Positions 1-9,237 of a stretch of DNA of 64,000 nt are shown here, one piece after another (position 1 is the stretch's first letter; every line of letters starts with the position of its first letter). The notes beneath the pieces were generated by a model. That model had not been told where the DNA came from. It ran no database searches and worked only from the letters and a program-made list of their open reading frames with translations. The position numbers and the translations under genes were made by a program. The stretch covers positions 51,642-115,641 of the forward strand of contig NZ_AKJS01000016.1 of NCBI RefSeq assembly GCF_000282215.1, written 5' to 3'. Source of the stretch: Pseudomonas sp. GM21. Its GTDB lineage: Bacteria > Pseudomonadota > Gammaproteobacteria > Pseudomonadales > Pseudomonadaceae.

Positions 1-101
1 ATCGCAACTGTCGCTCCAGCACGGGCTAAACGCAGCGCCATAACGCGACCCATACCGCTCGCGCCTCCTGTAACCATCGCTATTTTTCCGTTAAATGCCA
101 T
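1..101 (-). CDS. Short-chain dehydrogenase/reductase, N-terminal part only (cut by window edge)
   Basis: The reverse strand begins with an ATG at 101 and reads 33 codons to the window edge. The translation contains the Rossmann dinucleotide-binding motif TGGASGMGR typical of classical SDRs. A GGAG ribosome site lies about 7 bases upstream of the ATG. The catalytic Tyr-x-x-x-Lys lies outside the window, so the substrate cannot be judged. It is probably another alcohol-oxidising enzyme of the island, on the same strand as the adjacent TetR gene. Confidence 0.75.
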   Translation of the reverse strand, partial: MAFNGKIAMVTGGASGMGRVMALRLARAGATVA

Positions 102-161
102 TGCCGTTCTCCGCCTTTATTGTTGTGTGGGTAGCTGGGTTGCTGATTGGAATTTGAATTG

Positions 162-833
162 TCAGATAATCCTGGCGTCGATTTTTTCGACGACGCAGGT
201 CAAGCGCTGCAGCTCGCTGCTTAGCCGCTCTATAGCCGCTGACTGGTTGTTTTCGGGGGGCGTTGGATGGAGTAAGCCGGGCAGTAAAAAGATGTCAATG
301 TAGTTGTCCAGCTCGGCAGTCTGCCAGCCATCGACAGGGGGGGCGCTTGACAGCGCCCACGCCTGACGCAGCAGCCACTCGGCAATCTGTTGCGCACCGA
401 TATCGGTACGCAGCTCTTGGTTTGCCTGGGCTTTTTTGATAGCCGGTACCATCAGTTCAATCAGATGTGTTTGTGCATTTTGTGGGTTGCGATAGACCAG
501 TCGCACGATGTGTAAAAAACTGTCTTCCGCGAAGAGAGCGTTGCCCCTGGGCAGTTCACTGCCCGAGCTGGCCATCCCGACGATTAGGCCACGCCAGCGC
601 TGCGCGGGGGTTGTAAAGGTGCTGGTTTGTTCCAGTAGCTGTTGCAGGTGCATTACCCACAGCTGAATCACTATCTTGAGAAGGATGTCATCGACGTCAC
701 GGAAGTAACGATAAAACGTACTTCGAGCGATGCCAGCGACTTCGACAATTTGTTGCACCTGCGTAGCGATGACGCCATGGGTAGCGAAACACTGCTCGGC
801 CGCCTTGAGAATTCTTTCTTCGACGTTGCTCAT
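162..833 (-). CDS. TetR family transcriptional regulator
   Basis: A 223-residue protein with an N-terminal helix-turn-helix of TetR type, ending in IARSTFYRYFRDVDDILLK (about residues 34-52). The C-terminal ligand-binding part is divergent, as usual for the family. It is divergent from the CalB-like aldehyde dehydrogenase gene. The 175-base gap between them holds one copy of the 16-bp AT-rich element seen before many operons here, so either this regulator or a GntR protein could act there. The effector is unknown. A run of seven G lies inside the gene (about 335-341), but the frame is open. Confidence 0.88.
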   Translation of the reverse strand: MSNVEERILKAAEQCFATHGVIATQVQQIVEVAGIARSTFYRYFRDVDDILLKIVIQLWVMHLQQLLEQTSTFTTPAQRWRGLIVGMASSGSELPRGNALFAEDSFLHIVRLVYRNPQNAQTHLIELMVPAIKKAQANQELRTDIGAQQIAEWLLRQAWALSSAPPVDGWQTAELDNYIDIFLLPGLLHPTPPENNQSAAIERLSSELQRLTCVVEKIDARII

Positions 834-923
834 CTGGGGTATCCGCTATGCATGCTTGCTGTCCAGCTGCTTTGGTCAAGGAGGGATTCGATAACAGTGG
901 CAGGAAAGCATATAGACATTTAC

Positions 924-939
924 AATCATATCAATGATT
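924..939. promoter_or_regulatory. Putative operator, 16-bp AT-rich element (copy 1)
   Basis: AATCATATCAATGATT, an inverted repeat of AATCAT/ATGATT around four bases, in the gap between divergent tetR and calB-like genes. Its reverse complement matches the copies at 59740 and 19780 almost exactly. A regulatory role is inferred from recurrence and position. Confidence 0.6.
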
Positions 940-1008
940 ATGTTCGACGCATGTAGGACATAACTGCGCTTGTGTCTCTCTTGTACCAACGACTACTGAG
1001 ACGTCCGT

Positions 1009-2463
1009 ATGAATGCAAGCACTGATGAAACGATGAAGGCGGCAGCAACGCGCGCTGAATTGATGTCCATTCTGGCGGCGCAGAAACAGGCGCTATTGAA
1101 CGAACGCTTTCCCTCGGCGAAAGTGCGTGAGGACCGCCTGGACCGCTTGCTTGATGTTCATGTCCGTTACAAGGACAAGATCATCGAGGCGCTTTCGAGC
1201 GACTTCGGCGGGCGTTCGCGCATACAGTCTCTCGTGACGGATGTGGTCAGCACAGTCGGCGCAATCAAGTACACCCGTGGCAAGGTTCGCCAATGGATGC
1301 GTCCACAGCGTCGGCAGCTGCCGCTGATCGCAGCGTTGACGGGCGGGCGGGCTGAGGTGCATTACCAGCCGCTAGGCGTCGTCGGTAATATCTCGCCCTG
1401 GAACTTTCCAGTCGGGTTGGCATTTACTCCCGCCATCGAAGCCATTGCCGCTGGCAACCGGGTTATGCTCAAACCTTCGGAAGTAACGCCGGCGAGCGCG
1501 GACATTATCCGCGAGATGGTCTGCAGCGCCTTTTCCAGTGAAGAGATTGCCGTCGTAACCGGTGGTGTCGACGTTGGGCAGGCCTTCAGTACGCTGCCAT
1601 TCGACCATTTGGTGTTCACTGGAGGGCCCGAAGTCGCGCGTCACGTCATGAGTGCGGCGGCACAAAATCTGGTGCCGGTCACGTTGGAGCTGGGCGGCAA
1701 ATGCCCAGTCGTCATCGGTGAAAGTGCCAGGTTCGCTGAGGCTGTTGAGCGAATATTGACCACCAAGGCGATCAATTCCGGGCAGCTTTGCCTGACACCG
1801 GACTATGTGTTCGTACCAAAAGCTCGCCTGGAAGAATTCATCTCGCAGGCCCAGGCCATCTGGCAGCGCTTTTATCCGCAAGGCCTGTTGGATAACGATG
1901 ATTACACGGCCATCGTTAATCCGCGTCACTGGCAGCGAGTACAATCCTATCTTGATGAGGCGAAAGGGCGTGGTACACGAATCGTCCAGCACAACACCGC
2001 AGGTGAAGACTTCAGCAATGCCCAGCGGCACAAACTGCCGCCTACATTGGTGATCGAACCTGCAGATGATTTGCGCGTCATGAAGGATGAAATATTCGGC
2101 CCGCTTCTGTCGGTGAAAGGGTATGACTCACTGGATCAGGTGATCGACTTCATCAATGCCCGGCCAAGGCCGCTTGCTCTGTATTACTTCGGTTATGACA
2201 AAACGCAAGCGCATCGTTTGCTGCTAGAAACGACGTCGGGTGGCGTCACCATCAACGATGCCGCTCAGCACGTCGCATTTCCCGACTTGCCGCTCGGTGG
2301 CGTGGGTAATAGCGGAATGGGCGCTTACCACGGCAAGCGCGGTTTCTTGCAGTTCAGCCATGGGAAGGCCGTGTACCGGCAGGGATGGTTGAGTATGGGC
2401 AAATTCTTTCGACCGCCGTTTACCGAGGCGCGCCGCAAGTTGTTTGAAAGCCAGCTTAAGTAG
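1009..2463 (+). CDS. calB: Coniferyl aldehyde dehydrogenase-like NAD(P)-dependent aldehyde dehydrogenase
   Basis: A 484-residue aldehyde dehydrogenase whose N-terminus and PLGVVGNISPWNFP segment resemble the coniferyl aldehyde dehydrogenase subgroup (CalB) of Pseudomonas. The catalytic Glu is in LELGGK and the nucleophilic Cys in INSGQLCLTPDY. Its C-terminal tail is long, as in membrane-associated or fatty aldehyde dehydrogenases. Here it more likely oxidises a terpenoid or other hydrophobic aldehyde to the acid than coniferyl aldehyde, because its neighbours are a linalool dehydratase-like gene, an SDR and a second ALDH on the same strand. The symbol reflects family resemblance, not proven substrate. 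Confidence 0.85.
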   Translation: MNASTDETMKAAATRAELMSILAAQKQALLNERFPSAKVREDRLDRLLDVHVRYKDKIIEALSSDFGGRSRIQSLVTDVVSTVGAIKYTRGKVRQWMRPQRRQLPLIAALTGGRAEVHYQPLGVVGNISPWNFPVGLAFTPAIEAIAAGNRVMLKPSEVTPASADIIREMVCSAFSSEEIAVVTGGVDVGQAFSTLPFDHLVFTGGPEVARHVMSAAAQNLVPVTLELGGKCPVVIGESARFAEAVERILTTKAINSGQLCLTPDYVFVPKARLEEFISQAQAIWQRFYPQGLLDNDDYTAIVNPRHWQRVQSYLDEAKGRGTRIVQHNTAGEDFSNAQRHKLPPTLVIEPADDLRVMKDEIFGPLLSVKGYDSLDQVIDFINARPRPLALYYFGYDKTQAHRLLLETTSGGVTINDAAQHVAFPDLPLGGVGNSGMGAYHGKRGFLQFSHGKAVYRQGWLSMGKFFRPPFTEARRKLFESQLK

Positions 2464-2504
2464 GCTGCCTGGCAGTCAATGTTCATTCTGAATGAGGGGG
2501 CGCT

Positions 2505-2741
2505 ATGGGTTGTTGCATCGTTGTTGCCATGCTCATCTCGCAAGTCATCTGCCTATGGGAGAGGGCGCGGGAGAATCTCTGGCTGAATGTGCTGGCGATC
2601 TCGCTTGCGGTCGCCAGCGTGGGGCTGCTGGCCTGGCACTGGCATCACATTGAAGAGCTCATCATCAACCCGTTGGCGTTCACCTTCATTTCTGACTTGC
2701 TCAATCAGGCCGGCAGTTTTTGCCGCACCGCTCTTCGCTAA
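2505..2741 (+). CDS. Small hypothetical membrane protein
   Basis: A 78-residue reading frame between the ALDH and LDI-like genes, preceded by a good ribosome site (GAGGGGG before the ATG). It has a hydrophobic N-terminus and a clear membrane segment around residues 26-44 (VLAISLAVASVGLLAWHW). I do not recognise the family. Its placement between two same-strand catabolic genes makes it plausible, but it could be a chance frame. Confidence 0.45.
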   Translation: MGCCIVVAMLISQVICLWERARENLWLNVLAISLAVASVGLLAWHWHHIEELIINPLAFTFISDLLNQAGSFCRTALR

Positions 2742-2831
2742 CCCAAATGAACCCTGGCTGGCAGCTTTTGCCGGACCGATTAAAACCCGCTAGCTCGCCC
2801 GATTCGGGCCTTTTGCTGGAGTACAACAATA

Positions 2832-4739
2832 ATGAACAGCATCAATGCCTCGGTGACGGAAAACGTTACTCCCTTTCTGGGGGCGCCAGAGGACGGCCCC
2901 GTTACGCGTGCCAAGAAGATGCGCACACGTATCATCTACATATTGTGTGTCGTTGGCGGCTTATTGCCTTGGCTATTAGGCGCGGCGCCTGCGTTGCAGG
3001 CAGCCAGTCTTGGACTGCTGTTTCCAGGGGCGGGTTTTTTTGCCGTAGGCGGCTGGGCATTGGTGTTGGTGCCGCTGGTTCTTGCGTTGTACGGCATTTC
3101 GCTGGTCGCCTGGTTCGGTTCTGGAATGATTTCTGCGCCCATTGTCATTTGGCTGGGTTCGGCGGCGCTGGCGGCGGCACTGGCCGGTGATGCCACTTGG
3201 AGTGCTGGCCCACCGCTTGCTCTGGGTCTTTTGGTGGTCTACCGAGTGATTTCCGCTCGCCGTCAAGGCAAGGCGCATAAGGCGCTGCTGAAGCGGCGTG
3301 AGGAGCGCCTTCAGTTTCTGCCTGAAGCCATCCGCGAAGTGGGGCTGCGCGCCACTGAGCCACCGCCGGCTGATGAGCGGGAGCTGAGCCCTGTCGAGTT
3401 GCAGGTGCTGCGTTACAACCTTGATCTGGCGCTGCAGCCGGTGGAGCGTTTTGAAGGCTTTGACACGATCGAGCAGTTCCAGACGTCTGCATTGCGTTAT
3501 CAGCTCAATAACGTTGGCTATTCACTTTCTTCAGCGCAAGCAATCTACACGCCGAACTTCCAGGGCTATAACAACCTGGCGCAACGCAATGTCATCGAAA
3601 AAATGCTGACGAAAAAGGTATGGGGCTATTGGCGTTGGGAGCGTTTGTGGGGGCATTTCTCTACCCGGTTTGATCCGGTCGGGCGCGACAACATCATGCT
3701 CACCGGCTTTTTTGGTTTGCAGGTATGCCTGTACATGGCCGAGACCGGCGATATGCGCTATGCCGAACCTGGCAGCCTGACCTTCAAGTGGGGCAAGCAT
3801 GAGTTCGCGCATGACATTCATTCGATGATTGGCTCGATCGATGAAAACTACTCGCGCAGCGAATTCTGCCTGTTCCCTTGTGAGCCGGGTTGGGTTTATA
3901 CCCCCTGCAATTTCATGGGGATGATGGCGTTAATCGCGTATGACCGTCTATTCGGTACGGCTTTGGCCAGCAAGCACATGGCGCGGTTCATGCGCAGCCT
4001 CGGTGATGAATTTACCTTGGCAGACGGCGACCTTATTGCTTTGCGTTCCGAGGTTACCGGTGGGGCGATTCCTTTCCCGTTTGGCAATGAAAGCCAACCG
4101 CTTTTCCTGAACGCGTTTGCCCCGGAGCGAGCCAGACAGGCATGGGCCCTGGCCCGCGACACCTACGTTAAGGAGAAGGATGGCAAGGTTGAAATCAGCG
4201 GGCTGGAGAAGGGCGTTGATTTTGGTCGCTATCGAAAATCTCCCCTCGGCCACTTGATGTCGTTGCTCGGATCGGCCAGTGAGATGGGGGATCAGCCGGT
4301 CGTTACAGAAGTGCTGAGGCTGTTGAATGAACTTGGCTCACCGCAAGTTAAAGGCGGAGTGCTCAAGTACGACTGCACCAGCACCAGCGGAACCTCATTG
4401 GTGCGCGGCGTTATCTTGCGCAAAGGTGACTGGCGCAAGACCGTCACTCAGGGCGCTGAAGCCTGTACCCGCAAAGGCCCGATTCTTACTGAAGCTTCGT
4501 ACCCGGCTGTTTTGGTGGCCAAGGCCTTCAGCCATGGAGAGGATCTGCAACTGGTGCTGTACCCGGGCCAGGTAGAGGGTGAGCAGACCGTTCGTATTGA
4601 GCGCTTGCAACCAGGCGTCCAGTACAGCCTTCAAGGTGCCGGGGCACCCGCAAGTTTTGTCGCTGATGCTCAAGGACAGGCACAACTGCGCATCCATCTG
4701 GCAGGGCGTACAGCTGTGTCCATTCAGCCGGCACTTTAA
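2832..4739 (+). CDS. Linalool dehydratase/isomerase-like protein with N-terminal membrane domain
   Basis: A 635-residue protein. Residues about 33-140 form four or five hydrophobic helices; residues about 185-520 resemble the linalool dehydratase-isomerase (Ldi) of Castellaniella defragrans. Shared landmarks are KVWGYW, DPVGRDNIM (Asp281) and CEPGWVYTPCN, in which Cys350 and Cys359 keep the nine-residue spacing of the two active-site cysteines of Ldi (CEPDNYFVQCN). Ldi interconverts myrcene, linalool and geraniol in the periplasm. The Ldi Asp/Tyr motif YIDF is not obvious here, so the exact reaction may differ. The gene is followed by an SDR and an ALDH, which fits alcohol formation then oxidation. 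Confidence 0.82.
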   Translation: MNSINASVTENVTPFLGAPEDGPVTRAKKMRTRIIYILCVVGGLLPWLLGAAPALQAASLGLLFPGAGFFAVGGWALVLVPLVLALYGISLVAWFGSGMISAPIVIWLGSAALAAALAGDATWSAGPPLALGLLVVYRVISARRQGKAHKALLKRREERLQFLPEAIREVGLRATEPPPADERELSPVELQVLRYNLDLALQPVERFEGFDTIEQFQTSALRYQLNNVGYSLSSAQAIYTPNFQGYNNLAQRNVIEKMLTKKVWGYWRWERLWGHFSTRFDPVGRDNIMLTGFFGLQVCLYMAETGDMRYAEPGSLTFKWGKHEFAHDIHSMIGSIDENYSRSEFCLFPCEPGWVYTPCNFMGMMALIAYDRLFGTALASKHMARFMRSLGDEFTLADGDLIALRSEVTGGAIPFPFGNESQPLFLNAFAPERARQAWALARDTYVKEKDGKVEISGLEKGVDFGRYRKSPLGHLMSLLGSASEMGDQPVVTEVLRLLNELGSPQVKGGVLKYDCTSTSGTSLVRGVILRKGDWRKTVTQGAEACTRKGPILTEASYPAVLVAKAFSHGEDLQLVLYPGQVEGEQTVRIERLQPGVQYSLQGAGAPASFVADAQGQAQLRIHLAGRTAVSIQPAL

Positions 4740-4813
4740 AACCCAAGAAAGCAAGCGCGATGCTGGCGCGATCCAGCTGTGCTTGTTTGACTCACAACAA
4801 GGAGAACAAAAAG

Positions 4814-5566
4814 ATGAGTTTTGATAACAAGGTGGCCATCGTTACCGGTGGGGCCCAGGGCATGGGGCGTGAATACGTCCGTTTGCTCGCGCAGCAGGGG
4901 GCTCGTGTGGTGATTGCCGACATCAATCTGGATGTGGCACAGAAGGCCGTGGATGAACTGGGGTTCAAGGACCAACTGCTCGCCGTGCGCACCGATGTCG
5001 GCGATCTCGACTCCTGTCTGGCTTGCGTGAAAGCCGCCGAAGAGCGTTTCGGTGGGGTGGATTATCTGGTCAACAACGCGGGCCTGTTGTCAGCCGCAGC
5101 CTTTCCCTCGCTGATCGACATTCCCGTGGAAAAGTACCGGCAGATCACCGAAGTGATGCTCAACGGTCAATTGTGGATGGCCCGCGCAGCCGTGCCGGCC
5201 ATGCGCAAGCGTGGTGGCGGGGCGATCGTCAATGTGTCGTCCATTGGCGCCTATCAGGCCACGGGGGTGTATTCGCTGACCAAGCTTGGGGTAAACGGCT
5301 TGACCATCAACCTGTCGCGCGAGCTGGCCAAAGACAACATCCGGGTTAACGCCGTCGCGCCGGGCACCGTTGCCACCGAGGGCATGCAGCCGCTGATGAG
5401 CGTCGAGGATATGGCCAAGTGGGGCCAGATGCTCGGGCGCCCGACCGACAAGGTGGCAACGCCGGACATGATCGCCCAGGTCGGCGTGTTCCTGCTTTCC
5501 GACGCGGCGAGCTATGTACGTGGGCAAATCATTGCCGTCGACGACGGTCAGCAAATCCGGGTTTGA
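4814..5566 (+). CDS. SDR family NAD(P)-dependent alcohol dehydrogenase
   Basis: A 250-residue classical short-chain dehydrogenase: cofactor motif TGGAQGMGR near the N-terminus, NNAG, and the catalytic Tyr-x-x-x-Lys in YSLTK. The start at 4814 is preferred over the open frame that begins upstream because AAGGAGAAC sits just before it and the SDR fold begins immediately. It lies between the LDI-like gene and an ALDH, 28 bases before the latter, so it most likely oxidises the terpenoid alcohol to an aldehyde or ketone. Confidence 0.88.
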   Translation: MSFDNKVAIVTGGAQGMGREYVRLLAQQGARVVIADINLDVAQKAVDELGFKDQLLAVRTDVGDLDSCLACVKAAEERFGGVDYLVNNAGLLSAAAFPSLIDIPVEKYRQITEVMLNGQLWMARAAVPAMRKRGGGAIVNVSSIGAYQATGVYSLTKLGVNGLTINLSRELAKDNIRVNAVAPGTVATEGMQPLMSVEDMAKWGQMLGRPTDKVATPDMIAQVGVFLLSDAASYVRGQIIAVDDGQQIRV

Positions 5567-5593
5567 TCCCGTTTCGGTTCCCAGGAGGACAGT

Positions 5594-7051
5594 ATGACTT
5601 ATGACCGTACGGCGCCATCCGTCAGCCTGCTGATTGGTGAGCGTGAGCTCAGCAGTGGCAGTGGTGGCGTGTTTGCCCACATCAACCCTGCAAATGGTGA
5701 GCACCAGGCTGATATTCCTCTGGCCGGCCCGGCGGAGGTGAATCAGGCAGTGGCCTGCGCCAGCCAGGCGTTCGAAGTCTGGCGGCGCATGCCGGGTGCG
5801 CAGCGCGGCATGCTGCTCAACCGTCTGGCTGATCTCATTGCTGCCAATACCAGCGAATTCGTGCGTCTGGCCGCCATCGAGGGTGGCACGCCGATTACCG
5901 TCGGCGCTGGCGGGCCTCGGATAGGGGAGGAGTGGACTCGCTACTACGCCGGCTGGGCCGACAAGATCGACGGCCAGGTCGTCTCGATGCCACCGGCCGA
6001 TGAACTGATCTACACCCGACCGGAACCCTATGGGGTCATCGGCATCATCATCACCTGGAACGGCCCGCTCATATCCCTCGGCATGAAGGTGGCGCCGGCA
6101 CTGGCTGCAGGTAATACAGTGGTGATCAAGCCGGCCGAGCAGACGCCCTTTGTGGCCAATCTGTTTGCCAGGCTGGCACTGGAAGCCGGCATTCCGCCAG
6201 GGGTCATCAATGTGCTGCCGGGTTCGACCGAGGCAGCGCAGGCGCTGATTGGTCACCCGGATGTGCAGAAAATTACGTTCACCGGGGGGCCGGCGACAGC
6301 TCGCAAGATTCTTCACCAATGTGCCGATCTGCTCAAACCCGCTGTACTGGAGTTGGGAGGCAAATCAGCCAACATTGTTTTCGAGGATGCGGATGTCGCT
6401 GCGGTGGCGCAAATGGCAGCGTTCTGGAGTGTCGGTTTGCTCAGTGGCCAGGGCTGCGAGCTGCCGACCCGCCTGCTGGTGCAGGACAGCATCTACGAGC
6501 AAATGGTCGAAGCGGTGGCGGCGGTGGCTGGGCACTTGCCGCTGGGTGACCCGTTTGATCCGAACACCATTATTGGGCCGGTGATCAACATGGATGCCTG
6601 CACGCGAATTCTCGGCATGGTCGAGCGCGCTCGCAGCAGTGGTGCCGGGCGGATCGTGTTGGGTGGCGAACGGGCAGGTGGTGCGTTGGCCAATGGTTAC
6701 TATCTAGGGCCGACGATTTTGGCAGATGTCGATCCACGCAGTGAGATCGCTCAACAGGAAGTGTTCGGTCCGGTGCTGGTGATCCAGCGCTTCAAGGACG
6801 AAGCAGAGGCTGTGGCCCTGGCGAACTCTACCGGTTATGGCCTGGGTGGCTACATCCAGACCCATGATCTGGGTCGCGCCAATCGGTTGGCTGCCGCGTT
6901 AAAGACCGGTTACGTGCATATCAACGGCACGCGCAATATTCCGGCTTGCGCTCCGTTCGGTGGTATCGGATTGTCGGGGTATGGCAAGGAAGGTGGGCGT
7001 CCGGGGCTGGATGAGTTCGTGCGACTGAAAACCGTCAGCATGCCGATCTGA
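5594..7051 (+). CDS. NAD(P)-dependent aldehyde dehydrogenase
   Basis: A 485-residue aldehyde dehydrogenase with the catalytic Glu in LELGGKSANIV, the nucleophilic Cys in SGQGCELPTR, and a normal C-terminal oligomerisation region. The start follows an excellent AGGAGGA ribosome site. It is the last gene of the same-strand run that begins with the CalB-like ALDH and is closed by a strong terminator. It should convert the aldehyde made by the SDR to a carboxylic acid for CoA activation. Confidence 0.92.
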   Translation: MTYDRTAPSVSLLIGERELSSGSGGVFAHINPANGEHQADIPLAGPAEVNQAVACASQAFEVWRRMPGAQRGMLLNRLADLIAANTSEFVRLAAIEGGTPITVGAGGPRIGEEWTRYYAGWADKIDGQVVSMPPADELIYTRPEPYGVIGIIITWNGPLISLGMKVAPALAAGNTVVIKPAEQTPFVANLFARLALEAGIPPGVINVLPGSTEAAQALIGHPDVQKITFTGGPATARKILHQCADLLKPAVLELGGKSANIVFEDADVAAVAQMAAFWSVGLLSGQGCELPTRLLVQDSIYEQMVEAVAAVAGHLPLGDPFDPNTIIGPVINMDACTRILGMVERARSSGAGRIVLGGERAGGALANGYYLGPTILADVDPRSEIAQQEVFGPVLVIQRFKDEAEAVALANSTGYGLGGYIQTHDLGRANRLAAALKTGYVHINGTRNIPACAPFGGIGLSGYGKEGGRPGLDEFVRLKTVSMPI

Positions 7052-7059
7052 TGGGCAAC

Positions 7060-7117
7060 TTCCCCTGTCCCGATCATGGGACAGGGGAAAGCCCGCCATT
7101 CGGCGGGCTTTCTTCTT
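7060..7117 (+). terminator. Tandem rho-independent terminator hairpins
   Basis: Two consecutive hairpins follow the ALDH stop: TTCCCCTGTCCC paired with GGGACAGGGGAA, then AAAGCCCGCC paired with GGCGGGCTTT followed by a T-rich stretch. This ends the first operon and marks the left edge of the more GC-rich block. Confidence 0.85.
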
Positions 7118-7148
7118 TAAAATACAAGTACTTTTTTTTGGACCCATC

Positions 7149-8048
7149 ATGTCGAAAGCGTCCACCATGTTCTCCCTGGGTCATACCGAAATTTTTCGGA
7201 TCGAGGAAACGCGTCAGCTGCTGCCGATTGCGGCATTGAACGCTGAACCGGCACTGCTCGATGCGAATCGCCACTGGCTGATGCCAAATTTTCTCGACGC
7301 CGAAGGACAGTTCGAATTAGTTCATCAAACCTGGATCGCGCGCGTTGACGGCAAGATTGTGGTGGTCGATCCGTGCAACGGCAATGGCCGCACGCGACCG
7401 CTGCTGCCGGATTACAACCATCTCGACACGCCGTTTCTCGAACGTTTTGCTGCCACCGGCATTCGCCCGGAGCAGGTCGACTATGTGTTCTGCACACACC
7501 TGCACTGCGATCACTGTGGCTGGAACGTGCAACTGCGGGATGGTCGCTGGGTACCGACCTTTGCCAATGCACGCTACCTGTTTGTGCGGCGTGAAGCGCA
7601 GCGCTGGGGCGCACGCCGCGGCGACTATCGCGGCGCCGCATTCAACGACGGCATTTACGAAGAGTGCGTGCAGCCCGTCATCGATGCCGGGCTGGCCGAA
7701 CTGGTCGACGATTACCACCGGGTCGCGAATGCGGTTTCGATCGAACCCGCCTACGGGCACACTGCAGGCCACTCGATCCTGCGCGTGGATACCGGTGGCG
7801 GCGAGATTTTTTTCAGCGGTGATGTCTTTCACCATCCGCTGCAGATCGTCGATACCGCGCTTTGCATTGGCGAGGGTGGCGACGACGATGCCGCGGCGGC
7901 GGTAGCGACGCGCGTTCGGCTGCGCGCGCTGATTGCCGAGCGCGATGCGCTGATGTTGCCAGGGCATTTCCAGCAGCCGCATGGCGGTCGCATTCGCCGC
8001 AGCGGCGAGGTGTTCACCTTCGTGCCGGGGTTGCCGACCGCGCCATAA
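7149..8048 (+). CDS. MBL-fold metallo-hydrolase
   Basis: A 299-residue metallo-beta-lactamase-fold protein with the metal-binding HxHxDH motif (HLHCDHCGW), a further His in YGHTAGHS and the bridging Asp in SGDVFHHP. The family includes lactonases and other hydrolases; a lactonase-type role on a terpenoid lactone is possible but unproven. The start may be 7149 or the in-frame ATG at 7167; neither has a strong ribosome site. Its 3' end overlaps the convergent AraC gene by 35 bases. Codon use is clearly richer in GCG/CGC than in the flanking operons. Confidence 0.85.
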   Translation: MSKASTMFSLGHTEIFRIEETRQLLPIAALNAEPALLDANRHWLMPNFLDAEGQFELVHQTWIARVDGKIVVVDPCNGNGRTRPLLPDYNHLDTPFLERFAATGIRPEQVDYVFCTHLHCDHCGWNVQLRDGRWVPTFANARYLFVRREAQRWGARRGDYRGAAFNDGIYEECVQPVIDAGLAELVDDYHRVANAVSIEPAYGHTAGHSILRVDTGGGEIFFSGDVFHHPLQIVDTALCIGEGGDDDAAAAVATRVRLRALIAERDALMLPGHFQQPHGGRIRRSGEVFTFVPGLPTAP

Positions 8049-9135
8049 CGAGCGCCGCCTGATACGCGCTCGGCGACACGCCGGTCCACTGCTTGAAAGC
8101 GCGGCTGAACGAGCGCGGTTCGGAAAAGCCGAGCTGGGCGGCGGTCTCGTTCACGCTGAGGCGCTGAAAGTGCAGTTTGTCGATCGCCAGATCGCAGCGG
8201 ATGTCGTCGCGCAATTGCGCAAAGCCGGTGCCCTCGTCGCGCAGATGGCGGCGCAGCGTCTGCGCCGTGGTGCTGAGTTTCGCCGCGACGGCCTCAAATT
8301 CGAGGCATTCCTGTTGCTGTTGCAGCGCCTGGTGCACCAGTTTGCGTACGCGCAGGCTCCAGCGCATTTCGCCCTCGGGCCACACCGGTGTGCCGCGCAG
8401 ACCCTGCTGCAGGTGTTCCTGCCATTCGCCGTGTGTGCGCACGATCGGCAGCGTCAGGTACTTGCGCGCAAATACCAGTGCGGCCACTGGCTGTGCCGGG
8501 TTCCAGTCGCCGTTGATGTAAAAACACAGCCGTTGCGGCGACGGTGTTTCCGCGAAGGGCACGTCGATGCGTTTGATCGGAATCAGGTAGCCGGTCAGCC
8601 AGCTCAGCAGGCGCTGCCAGTGCAGCAGCCAGTGTTCGATCAGGAAGTCCTCGGGGTCGCACTGGGGGTGAGTGCGGGTGAACTGCAGTTCGACATCGTC
8701 GCCGTGCGCGCTCAGCGTCAGCACGCGCTCGTCGGTGAGCAGGTGATCGGCGCGCAGCATCTGGTCGAGCGCAGCGGCGAGCGTGTCGCAGTGCAGCGCG
8801 AGTTCGACCATCAGCGTCAGCGCGCCGGGTTTGCAGCGCTGCGCCGTGAGCCCGAGGAATTCATCGCCGAGCGCGGAGCGTGCCGCCGTCATCAGCCGAA
8901 TCATCTGCTGCCCGCGTACCTTCATCAGCAAATTGTCGAGCAGTTCGGTGGCGATGCCGGCCTCGCGCAGGATCGGCGCCGGATCGAGTCCGCGCGCGCG
9001 CACGCCGCCCAGCAGGCGGCAGGCGGCCCCGCGGTAATCGGGGTGGGTGGCGGCATTGGGGCTGGGGATGCTGGCGGACCGGTTCATCGGGTGCTTGGCC
9101 ATCGCGGGTGGCGGGCGATCGTTTTGGTGAGGCAT
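8014..9135 (-). CDS. AraC family transcriptional regulator
   Basis: A 373-residue protein with an N-terminal Arabinose_bd-like (OruR/ArgR-type) sensor region and a C-terminal AraC double helix-turn-helix, including VNETAAQLGFSEPRSFSRAF and the family hallmark GVSPSAYQ. It is divergent from the nitronate monooxygenase-like gene at 9238 and converges with the MBL gene, so it probably controls these two. Its sequence is among the most GC-rich in the window, which suggests separate acquisition. Confidence 0.88.
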   Translation of the reverse strand: MPHQNDRPPPAMAKHPMNRSASIPSPNAATHPDYRGAACRLLGGVRARGLDPAPILREAGIATELLDNLLMKVRGQQMIRLMTAARSALGDEFLGLTAQRCKPGALTLMVELALHCDTLAAALDQMLRADHLLTDERVLTLSAHGDDVELQFTRTHPQCDPEDFLIEHWLLHWQRLLSWLTGYLIPIKRIDVPFAETPSPQRLCFYINGDWNPAQPVAALVFARKYLTLPIVRTHGEWQEHLQQGLRGTPVWPEGEMRWSLRVRKLVHQALQQQQECLEFEAVAAKLSTTAQTLRRHLRDEGTGFAQLRDDIRCDLAIDKLHFQRLSVNETAAQLGFSEPRSFSRAFKQWTGVSPSAYQAALVMARSATPARR

Positions 9136-9237
9136 TCTGACACGTATTGTCCTTCACGCCACCGGGGGGCGGCAAGCATAGTGACTATCTGGCACAGATG
9201 CTGTCATTCCTGTCTATAACCGCGAGGACACACGCGT

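Noticed and set aside
5090..6319. 409-codon reverse-strand open frame
   Set aside because: Antisense to the SDR and ALDH genes, which have complete catalytic motifs.
7981..9219. 412-codon forward-strand open frame
   Set aside because: Antisense to the AraC gene; long only because the block is GC-rich and stop codons are rare.
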